In this document: positions 17,791 through 24,871 of the stretch, one piece after another
How positions within the stretch are numbered: the first letter of the stretch is position 1
Layout: each line of letters starts with the position of its first letter
Assembly (NCBI RefSeq): GCF_025997855.1
Contig: NZ_AP026561.1
Location: 124,001 to 188,000 of the forward strand
Reading direction: 5' to 3'
DNA from: Deinococcus aetherius
GTDB lineage: Bacteria; Deinococcota; Deinococci; Deinococcales; Deinococcaceae
DNA: 64,000 bases
The notes under the pieces: model-generated
Told to the model about the DNA's origin: nothing
The model's input: the letters and a program-made list of their open reading frames with translations, nothing else
Database searches by the model: none
Program-made: the position numbers and the translations under genes

Positions 17791-18851
17791 AGATTCTCGT
17801 CACCGGCACCGAGGGCTACCTCGGCTCCCTGCTCGCCCCCGAACTCCTGCGCCGGGGCCACACCGTCCTCGCCGTGGACACCGGCTACTACAAGGCGGGC
17901 TGGCTCTACAACGGCACCGACACCACGGCCCTGACGCTCAACAAGGACCTGCGGCAGATCACGGCCCAGGACCTGGAGGGCGTGGAGGCGGTCGTCCACA
18001 TGGCCGAGCTGTCGAACGACCCCCTCGGGCAGCTCCTCCCCAACATCACCTACGACATCAACCACGCGGGCTCGATCCGGCTGGCGAAGCTCGCCAAGGC
18101 GGCGGGCGTCACGCGCTTCGTGTACATGTCCTCGTGCAGCGTCTACGGGGTGGGCGGGGCCGACTTCGTGGACGAGACTTCCGAGGTCAACCCCCAGACC
18201 GCCTACGCGGAGTGCAAGGTGCTCGTCGAGCGCGACCTGCGGGAGATGGCGGACGACACCTTCACGCCGACGTACCTGCGCAACGCCACCGCCTTCGGTG
18301 CCTCGCCCCGGATGCGCTTCGACATCGTGCTTAACAACCTCAGCGGGCTGGCGCGGACGACTGGGGAAATCCGGATGACCTCGGACGGCACACCCTGGCG
18401 GCCCCTCGTCCACGCGCTCGACATCGGGCAGGCGATCATCGAGGTGCTCGAAGCCCCGCGCGAGGCCGTCCACAACGAGGCCTTCAACGTGGGGAGCACC
18501 CAGCAGAACTACCGGGTGCGCGAGATTGCCGAGATCGTGGCGGAGGCCTTCCCCGGTTGCAAGCTGTCGTTCGGCGAGAATGGGGCGGACAACCGCAGCT
18601 ACCGGGTGAATTTTGACAAGATTCACGCGGCGCTGCCAAACTTCCGCTGCGCGTGGGACGCCCGGCGCGGCGCCCAGCAGCTCGCGGCCCTCTTCGAGAG
18701 AATTGACCTCCAGGCCTCCGACTTCGAGTCGCGGGGCTACACCCGGCTCAAGCAGCTCGAATACCTGCTGCGCACCGAGCAGATCGACCACGACTTCTAC
18801 TGGCGGCCCACCCCGGTGCCCCAGCCCGTCCTCGAAGGGAGGGGCGCGTGA
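17787..18851 (+). CDS. NAD-dependent sugar epimerase/dehydratase (extended SDR)
   Basis: 354 aa. N-terminal Rossmann motif TGTEGYLG (family TGxxGxxG), then MSSCSVYG and the catalytic YAECK (YxxxK). These are the hallmarks of extended SDR enzymes acting on nucleotide-linked sugars. It lacks the GHTGFKG opening typical of RfbG, so I do not call it CDP-glucose 4,6-dehydratase, although it may fill that place in the pathway. Start ATG overlaps the preceding stop (ATGA), and its own stop overlaps the next GTG. Confidence 0.88.
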   Translation: MKILVTGTEGYLGSLLAPELLRRGHTVLAVDTGYYKAGWLYNGTDTTALTLNKDLRQITAQDLEGVEAVVHMAELSNDPLGQLLPNITYDINHAGSIRLAKLAKAAGVTRFVYMSSCSVYGVGGADFVDETSEVNPQTAYAECKVLVERDLREMADDTFTPTYLRNATAFGASPRMRFDIVLNNLSGLARTTGEIRMTSDGTPWRPLVHALDIGQAIIEVLEAPREAVHNEAFNVGSTQQNYRVREIAEIVAEAFPGCKLSFGENGADNRSYRVNFDKIHAALPNFRCAWDARRGAQQLAALFERIDLQASDFESRGYTRLKQLEYLLRTEQIDHDFYWRPTPVPQPVLEGRGA

Positions 18852-19396
18852 TCTTCACCGAGACCAAACTGCGGGGGGCCTTCATCATCGACCTGGAGGT
18901 CCGGGAGGACGAGCGCGGGGGATTTGCGCGCACCTTCTCGCAGGATGAGTTCGCGGCGCACGGCCTGAAAGTGGACGTGGTGCAGGCGAACCTGAGCTAC
19001 AACCACCGTGCCGGAACGTTGCGCGGGATGCACTACCAGCTCCCGCCCGCCGCCGAAACGAAGCTCGTGCGCTGCACGCAGGGCGCGATCCTCGACGTGA
19101 TCGTGGACCTGCGGGAGGGTTCGCCCACCTACCTCCAGCACATCGCCGTCGAGCTGACCGCCGAGAACCGCCGGGCGCTGTACGTCCCCGAGATGTTCGC
19201 GCACGGCTACCAGGCCCTCACCGACGGGGCTGAGGTCGTGTACCAGGTCGGCGAGGCGTACACCCCCGGCTATGAGCGCGGGCTGCGCCACGACGACCCG
19301 CAGTTGGGCATCCAGTGGCCCATGCCGGTGACGGTGATCTCGGCGAAGGATCAGGCGTGGACATTGCTCTCGGAGCGTGAAGGGGTGACGACATGA
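18848..19396 (+). CDS. dTDP-4-dehydrorhamnose 3,5-epimerase family (RfbC-like)
   Basis: 182 aa cupin-fold epimerase. The family block LSYNHRAGTLRGMHYQ and the later FAHGYQALTDGAEVVYQV are present. RfbC inverts carbons 3 and 5 of a 4-keto sugar nucleotide. No RfbA, RfbB or RfbD is seen nearby, so in this operon it more likely acts on the CDP-linked sugar made by its neighbours than in dTDP-rhamnose synthesis. GTG start overlaps the previous stop; the 3' end overlaps the next ATG by 4 nt. Confidence 0.9.
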   Translation: MIFTETKLRGAFIIDLEVREDERGGFARTFSQDEFAAHGLKVDVVQANLSYNHRAGTLRGMHYQLPPAAETKLVRCTQGAILDVIVDLREGSPTYLQHIAVELTAENRRALYVPEMFAHGYQALTDGAEVVYQVGEAYTPGYERGLRHDDPQLGIQWPMPVTVISAKDQAWTLLSEREGVTT

Positions 19397-20694
19397 TCAT
19401 TGTGGACACCGCCCTGCGCCGCCGTGAGGCCGAGGGACGCCCGGTGAAGGTGGCGATGATCGGCGCGGGCTTCATGGGTCGGGGCGTTGCCAACCAGATC
19501 ATCAACTCGGTGCCGGGGATGGAACTCGTCGCCGTCTCCAACCGCAACGTCGCCAGCGCGGAGCGGGCGTACACGGAGGCGGGGCGCACGGACTTCGTGC
19601 GGGTGCAGACGCAGGAGGGGCTTGAGGACGCGATCCGCCGGGGCCAGCCCGCCGTGACGGAGGACGCCCTGTTGCTGTGCCGTTCCGAGCAGGTCGACTG
19701 CGTGATCGACGTGACGGGCGACGTGGAGTTCGGGGCGCAGGTGACGCTGGAGGCCATCGCGCACGGTCGGCACATGGTCACCATGAACGCCGAACTCGAC
19801 GCGACGGTGGGGCCGCTCCTCAAGCGCCGGGCGGATGCAGCGGGCGTGATCCTGACGGCGGCGGACGGCGACCAGCCGGGCGTGCAGGCGAACCTCTACC
19901 GCTTCGTGCGGAGCATCGGCCTCACGCCGCTGGTGTGCGGGAATATCAAGGGCCTGCAAGACCCCTACCGCACGCCGACGACGCAGAAGGCCTTTGCCGA
20001 ACGTTGGGGCCAGAACGTGCAGATGGTGACGAGCTTCGCGGACGGCACCAAGATTTCCTTCGAGCAGGCCATCGTGGCGAACGGCACCGGGATGCGGGTC
20101 GAGAAGCGCGGGATGCGCGGCACCGAGTTCCCCGGGCACGTGGACGAGCTGACGAAGATGTACGACGTGGACGAGCTGCGGCGCCTGGGCGGCGTGGTGG
20201 ACTACACGGTGGGAAGCAAGCCGGGTCCCGGCGTCTTCGTGCTCGCCACCCACGACGACCCCAAGCAGCGCCACTACCTCAACCTGTACAAGCTCGGCGA
20301 GGGTCCCCTCTACTCCTTCTACACGCCCTACCACCTCTGCCACTTCGAGGTGCCCTTATCGGCGGCGCGGGTGGTGCTGTTCGGGGACGCAGTGTTGCAA
20401 CCCCTCGGCGCTCCGACGGTGGACGTGATCGCCACGGCGAAGACCGACCTGCCCGCCGGGACGGTGCTCGACGGTCTGGGCGGCTACCACACCTACGGCC
20501 AGTGCGAGAACGCGGACGTGGTGGCGGCTCAGCAACTGCTCCCGATGGGCCTCGCGGTGGGTTGCCGCCTGCGCCGGGCCGTCACGCGGGACCAGGTGCT
20601 CACGTACGACGACGTGGAGTTACCGCAGGGCTCATTGGCCGTCGCCCTGCGCGCCGAACAGGACCGGATGTTCGCGCCGGTCGCGGTGAGCTGA
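19393..20694 (+). CDS. SAF-domain NAD(P)-dependent oxidoreductase
   Basis: 433 aa. The N-terminal Rossmann fold carries VAMIGAGFMGRGVANQI near residue 20 and resembles homoserine-dehydrogenase-type folds. The C-terminal part (from about residue 350, LPAGTVLDGLGGYHTYG) looks like a SAF domain. No substrate is known for this type to my knowledge. As the last gene of the five-gene operon it probably reduces or oxidises a sugar intermediate. A perfect terminator follows 18 bp past the stop. Confidence 0.8.
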   Translation: MIIVDTALRRREAEGRPVKVAMIGAGFMGRGVANQIINSVPGMELVAVSNRNVASAERAYTEAGRTDFVRVQTQEGLEDAIRRGQPAVTEDALLLCRSEQVDCVIDVTGDVEFGAQVTLEAIAHGRHMVTMNAELDATVGPLLKRRADAAGVILTAADGDQPGVQANLYRFVRSIGLTPLVCGNIKGLQDPYRTPTTQKAFAERWGQNVQMVTSFADGTKISFEQAIVANGTGMRVEKRGMRGTEFPGHVDELTKMYDVDELRRLGGVVDYTVGSKPGPGVFVLATHDDPKQRHYLNLYKLGEGPLYSFYTPYHLCHFEVPLSAARVVLFGDAVLQPLGAPTVDVIATAKTDLPAGTVLDGLGGYHTYGQCENADVVAAQQLLPMGLAVGCRLRRAVTRDQVLTYDDVELPQGSLAVALRAEQDRMFAPVAVS

Positions 20695-20711
20695 CGCCAG
20701 ATTTATAGCTT

Positions 20712-20751
20712 GGAGAGAGGGTGGCGGAGTAGTCGCCACCCTCTCTCCTTT
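20712..20751 (+). terminator. Terminator of the CDP-sugar operon
   Basis: Perfect 15-bp stem (20712-20726 with 20734-20748) with a 7-nt loop followed by TTT. It marks the end of the operon and separates it from the regulator gene. Confidence 0.9.
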
Positions 20752-20795
20752 GTCAAACCCACCGAATAAAGGTCAGGTAAAAACTGATTAAGCTG

Positions 20796-20807
20796 GTCAG
20801 ACCTGAC
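20796..20807. promoter_or_regulatory. Candidate operator upstream of the LacI-type gene
   Basis: GTCAG-AC-CTGAC is a perfect 5-bp palindrome in an AT-rich region, and a further GTCAG half-site lies 20 bp or so upstream. Short palindromes of this type are common LacI-family operators, so autoregulation is possible. Confidence 0.35.
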
Positions 20808-20974
20808 GTGTTATGAGAATTTCATATTTCACATTTCAGTGAAAATGAAGTACGCTCGATTCTGTGCTGCTGTGCTCCTCATCGGGGAGAAGCTACATGA
20901 AAGCGACCGCCGTCTCACGGCGTCTGAACTGAGCTGATCGTTTCCTTACTATACCTCAACTCGACAGGAACAAG

Positions 20975-22255
20975 GTGCGTCAGGCACCGGCGGGGGCCAA
21001 TTTGAAGAAATCCATTTCCAACCGGGATGTGGAGCGTATTGCCCATCACGCCGGGTTGACGACCGAACAGGTGCGGGCGGCGCTTGCCATGCGCGGCGAC
21101 GTGTTTCCGGAGTTGCAGGACCGGGTGGCGGCGAGCGCGAGCGAGTTGCGTTACACGATCACGGTGCGCGACCGTGTGGCGATGGCGGCCGGGACGTCGG
21201 TGGCGACGGTCAACCGCGCGTACCGGCCGGAGGCCCGGCATCTCGTCCGCCCCGAGGTCTTGCAGGCCATTGAGCGGGAGGCGGCCCGGATGGGGTACAC
21301 CCCCGACCCGGTGGCGCAGGCGCGGCGCACCCAGCAGAGCACCATCGTGGCGATCTGCCCCGAGATGACGCACCTGTCGAGCCCGTACCACGCGGCCCTG
21401 ATCCGCGCCCTGACCGAGGTCGTGACCGAGCGCGGGCTGTACCCGGTAATCACGCCCATTCCACAAGACCGGTTGCTGCCCGACATCGCGCAGTCGAGCA
21501 TCACCAGCCTGGTGGTGCTGTGGGAGGGGCCCCGCACGAACCAGCAGGCGGCGGCCCTGCGCGCGGCAGGACGGCAGGCGGTCCTCATTGGGCACCACGA
21601 GCGGCTGCCCAGCGTGGCGCCAGACTGGACCGAGGCCTACGAGCGGCTCACCCACCGTGCCCTGGAGCAGGGCTACGACATGCTGCACCTGGGGTACTAC
21701 AGTGAGCAACGCTGGGCGGCGAGCGCCCGCCTGGAGGGCATGGCCCGCGCGCTGGCGAGCAGCCGCCACCAGCCGCGCCTGAGGCTCTGGCTGCACCCTG
21801 ACCTCGACCTCACGCGGGCGGTGGAGGCGCTGCACGCGCAGGAGATGTACGCCGCCGCCACCCTGCTCACGGTGCTGGCCGGGACACCGGGCGCCCTGGA
21901 ACGCCGCCCCCGCCTGGGACTGGAGGGCATCATCCAGGAATTGACGGAGGAGTTGCGCCGTCTCCAGAAGGACGGCAGCCAGCGCGTCGCGCTGCTCGGC
22001 TACTCCGACATGACGATCCGGCAGCTCATGTGGCAGCTCACGGCGGACGGCTCCGGGCTGCGGCTGGGCGACCACCTCGGGCTGGCGGGGCACGACAACC
22101 TCGAACCCATCATGCGCTACCTCAACCCGGTGCTGACCACCATCGCCTACGATTTCAGCGACTTCGCCGGGCAGCTGATCGACCAGATCGACCCCGAGAA
22201 CGAGGGCGGCTTCACCGGTCTTCCCACCGAGCTGATCCTGCGCGAGTCGCTCTGA
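20975..22255 (+). CDS. LacI-type regulator with two N-terminal HTH units
   Basis: 426 aa, longer than the usual 330-350 aa of LacI proteins because of an added N-terminal segment. Residues about 13-60 (SNRDVERIAHHAGLTTEQVRAAL) look like a diverged LacI helix-turn-helix, and residues about 62-115 (TVRDRVAMAAGTSVATVNRAY, then VRPEVLQAI...MGYTPD) are a second, more canonical one. The rest is a periplasmic-binding-protein-like effector domain. GTG start 20975 has AGGAAC upstream. Lying just after the CDP-sugar operon, it may regulate the polysaccharide locus; effector and targets are unknown. Confidence 0.85.
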   Translation: MRQAPAGANLKKSISNRDVERIAHHAGLTTEQVRAALAMRGDVFPELQDRVAASASELRYTITVRDRVAMAAGTSVATVNRAYRPEARHLVRPEVLQAIEREAARMGYTPDPVAQARRTQQSTIVAICPEMTHLSSPYHAALIRALTEVVTERGLYPVITPIPQDRLLPDIAQSSITSLVVLWEGPRTNQQAAALRAAGRQAVLIGHHERLPSVAPDWTEAYERLTHRALEQGYDMLHLGYYSEQRWAASARLEGMARALASSRHQPRLRLWLHPDLDLTRAVEALHAQEMYAAATLLTVLAGTPGALERRPRLGLEGIIQELTEELRRLQKDGSQRVALLGYSDMTIRQLMWQLTADGSGLRLGDHLGLAGHDNLEPIMRYLNPVLTTIAYDFSDFAGQLIDQIDPENEGGFTGLPTELILRESL

Positions 22256-22259
22256 CCCG

Positions 22260-22312
22260 AACCGGCCCCGCCCCGCTCACCCCCGCAAGGAGGAGCGTGG
22301 GCGGGGCCGGTT
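22260..22312. terminator. Bidirectional terminator between convergent genes
   Basis: AACCGGCCCCGCCC (22260-22273) and GGGCGGGGCCGGTT (22299-22312) are perfect 14-bp arms. They lie between the regulator stop and the end of the minus-strand glycosyltransferase, so the hairpin can serve both. Confidence 0.85.
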
Positions 22313-22319
22313 TGTGGGT

Positions 22320-23576
22320 TCAGGAGCCCGCTTCGGAGCCCAATCTTCCCAGCGGCAGGGGCGTTCCCGTGCCCAGCGCCCGCGCGTAGGCGGCGCGCAG
22401 GACCGGAACCTGATGCTCCCAGGCGAGCTGATCGCGCATCCGGCGCAGCCCGGCCTCCCCCATCGCCGCCCGTCGCTCCGGGTCGTCGAGCAGGGTGAGG
22501 AGTTCGTCGGCGAGGGCCTGCGCGTCGTTGGGGCGGGCGTACACCGAGGCGTCCCCGGCGGAGGCGCGGCCCTCCTTGAGGTCGAACTGCACGATGGGTT
22601 TGCCCAGCGACATGTACTCCACGATCTTGTTCATTGAGGAGACGTCGTTGAGGGGGTTGAGAGGGTCGGGGTTCACGCACAGGTCGCAGGCGGTGAGGCG
22701 CTCCAGAAGGTCGTCGTCGGGGATGCGCCCGGTGAATTCCACGTACTCGCCGATCCCGAGCCGCTCGGCCAGGGCCTTGAGGTCCGCCAGGCTGGAGCCG
22801 CCGCCGATCAGCATGACCTTCACGTCGCGCCGTCCCCGGTCCACCATCTCGCGCACGGCGTGGAGGAGGTAGTCCACCCCCTCCTGGGGCCCCATCACGC
22901 CCAGATAACCGACGAGGTATCGGAAGCCCGCCCGGTGCCGCTCGCCGCCCGGCCGGGGCCGGAAGCGCTCCAGGCTGGGGGCGCTGCGCACCACGAAGAC
23001 CCGGTCGGGCCGCTTGCGCCCGCGTGTGAGGGCAATCTTGCGGTAGGACTCGTTTGTGGAGATCACCACGTCGGCCAGCAGGTAGGTCAGCCGCTCGGCG
23101 AGCACGAGGGCGCGGTAGGGCAGGTCCTGACGCCCGAACTTCGTGATGTACAGCTCGGGGTTGACGTCGTGCTGGTCGAAGATGAAGCGGGTCCCGTACA
23201 GCAGCTTGAAGGGGGCCGCGACCAGAAAGATCAGGTCGGGCGGATTGCAGGCGTGGATGACGTCGAAGCCGCGTTCGCGTCGCACCCGCCAGGCCAGGCG
23301 CGTCTCGTGCCACAGGGCGGCGAGGTACTCGCGCACGAAGCCCAGGCCCGCGTTGCTCTCGGGGGGCAGGGGGTGGCGGTACACCGCGATGTCCTCGATG
23401 GTCTCGAACCGCTTCTCGTACCCCTTGCCGGTCGGGCAGATCACCGAGACGAGGTACCCCGCGTCGCGCAGGGCGGTCGCCTCCATCCAGACCCGGCGGT
23501 CGAAGGGGACGGGCAGGTTCTCCACCACGATGAGGACCCCGCGCTTGAGTGCCCCGGGGGCGACGCCTTGGCTCAC
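22320..23576 (-). CDS. Glycosyltransferase, family 4 type
   Basis: 418 aa from a GTG start overlapping the stop of the GDP-mannose dehydrogenase gene (GTGA). The start precedes RGVLIVVENLPVPFDRRVW, the usual beginning of this GT4 group. GT-B features: VISTNESYRKIAL mid-protein, VGYLGVMGPQEGVDYLL opening the C-terminal Rossmann domain, and a donor-binding region NDVSSMNKIVEYMSLGKP. Coupled to a dehydrogenase that makes GDP-uronate, it may transfer the uronic acid itself; this is inference from position. Confidence 0.9.
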   Translation of the reverse strand: MSQGVAPGALKRGVLIVVENLPVPFDRRVWMEATALRDAGYLVSVICPTGKGYEKRFETIEDIAVYRHPLPPESNAGLGFVREYLAALWHETRLAWRVRRERGFDVIHACNPPDLIFLVAAPFKLLYGTRFIFDQHDVNPELYITKFGRQDLPYRALVLAERLTYLLADVVISTNESYRKIALTRGRKRPDRVFVVRSAPSLERFRPRPGGERHRAGFRYLVGYLGVMGPQEGVDYLLHAVREMVDRGRRDVKVMLIGGGSSLADLKALAERLGIGEYVEFTGRIPDDDLLERLTACDLCVNPDPLNPLNDVSSMNKIVEYMSLGKPIVQFDLKEGRASAGDASVYARPNDAQALADELLTLLDDPERRAAMGEAGLRRMRDQLAWEHQVPVLRAAYARALGTGTPLPLGRLGSEAGS

Positions 23577-24871
23577 CAGGCCACCCCACGGATATGGAGG
23601 TGCGCGGGCGCCCCCTTCAGGCTCGCCACGTCGAAGACGGGCACGTCCGGCCCCAGGCCCTCCAGGATGCGCGCGAACTCGGGGAGATTCTGGGTGACCA
23701 CGACCGCCTGGGCGTCGTGGACCAGTTCCTCCGGGTCGTCGGTGAGCAGGCGCGAGACGTGGGGCAAGCGGCGCTCGATGTACTCCTTGTTCGCGCCGAG
23801 GAGCTTGGCGGTCTGCACCGCCTGATCGAGGATGCGGACCTCGCACCCCTTGCCGATCAGCCGCTCGACGAGTTCGACCGCCGGGCTCTCGCGCAGGTCG
23901 TCGGTGCCCGCCTTGAAGGCGAGGCCGAGCACGGTGACGCGCCGGGCGCCGGTGGCGAGCACCGCGTCGGCTACCCGCTCGATCTGGCTGCGGTTGCTCT
24001 GCGGCAAGGAGGCGAGCAGCGGCACGGGCACCTCCTCGCGGCGGGCGAGGTGGAGCAGGGCGCTGACGTCCTTGGGCAGGCAAGAGCCGCCGTAGGCGAA
24101 GCCGGGGCGCAGGTACGCGGGCGAGATGTTGAGCTTGGTGTCCTGCACGATGAGATTCATCACCTCGCGCCCGTCCACGCCCATCGCCTTGGCGAGCAGG
24201 CCGATCTCGTTGGCGAAGGTGATCTTGAGCGCGTGGAAGGCGTTCGCGGTGTACTTCACCATCTCGGCGACGCGCGGCGCGACCACCAGCAGGGGCGCGG
24301 GCACGTCCGCGTACAGCTCGCGCAGAGCGGCCTCGGCCACGGGGTCGTCGCTGCCGATGATCGTGTACGCGGGGGCGTCGAAGTCGCGGATGGAGCTGCC
24401 CTCACGCAGGAACTCGGGGTTGAAGGCGACGTGGACGTCGGTGCCCTGAGCGGCTTCCCGCAGGATGCCCAGGCAGGTCTCGGTCGTGCCGGGCAGCGCG
24501 GTGGAGCGCAGGACGACCACGTGGGGGCGGCGGGTCTCGGCGAGAGCCTCCCCGATCTGCTCGCACACGCGGTACACGTACGAGAGGTCGAGCGCCCCGT
24601 TGGGCTGGCTCGGTGTGCCCACCGAGACGATGCTGAGGTCGGCCTCGCGCACCGCGCCCAGCACATCGGTGGTGGTCCGCAGCCTCCCCGACTGCACGCC
24701 CTGGAGCAGCAGCTCGTCCAGCCCCTCCTCGACAATGGGCGAGCGGCCCGAGGCGATCATCTCGCACTTCTGGGGGTTGACGTCCACCCCGATGAGGGTG
24801 TGGCCGCGCTGGGCGAGGCAGGCGGCGGTAACCGCTCCAACGTATCCGAGACCGAAAACGGCGACTTTCAT
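23573..24871 (-). CDS. GDP-mannose 6-dehydrogenase (AlgD-type)
   Basis: 432 aa, close to AlgD (436 aa). It oxidises a nucleotide hexose twice at C6 with NAD, giving GDP-mannuronate if it is a true AlgD. The NAD motif FGLGYVGAVTA starts at residue 6; catalytic Cys264 lies in FAYGGSCLPKDVSAL, and SLPQSNRSQ follows. The GGSCLPKD form and length favour GDP-mannose over UDP-glucose dehydrogenase (usually GGSCFPKD). ATG 24871 follows GGAGG and overlaps the heparinase-like stop (ATGA). UDP-glucose dehydrogenase is the main alternative. Confidence 0.85.
   Translation of the reverse strand: MKVAVFGLGYVGAVTAACLAQRGHTLIGVDVNPQKCEMIASGRSPIVEEGLDELLLQGVQSGRLRTTTDVLGAVREADLSIVSVGTPSQPNGALDLSYVYRVCEQIGEALAETRRPHVVVLRSTALPGTTETCLGILREAAQGTDVHVAFNPEFLREGSSIRDFDAPAYTIIGSDDPVAEAALRELYADVPAPLLVVAPRVAEMVKYTANAFHALKITFANEIGLLAKAMGVDGREVMNLIVQDTKLNISPAYLRPGFAYGGSCLPKDVSALLHLARREEVPVPLLASLPQSNRSQIERVADAVLATGARRVTVLGLAFKAGTDDLRESPAVELVERLIGKGCEVRILDQAVQTAKLLGANKEYIERRLPHVSRLLTDDPEELVHDAQAVVVTQNLPEFARILEGLGPDVPVFDVASLKGAPAHLHIRGVAW

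Noticed and set aside
17787..18851. Assignment of the SDR gene as rfbG
   Set aside because: The N terminus TGTEGYLG and overall layout differ from the GHTGFKG opening of CDP-glucose 4,6-dehydratase; function left open.
23573..24871. UDP-glucose 6-dehydrogenase
   Set aside because: The GGSCLPKD active-site form, SNRSQ motif and 432-aa length fit the GDP-mannose dehydrogenase group better, though not conclusively.
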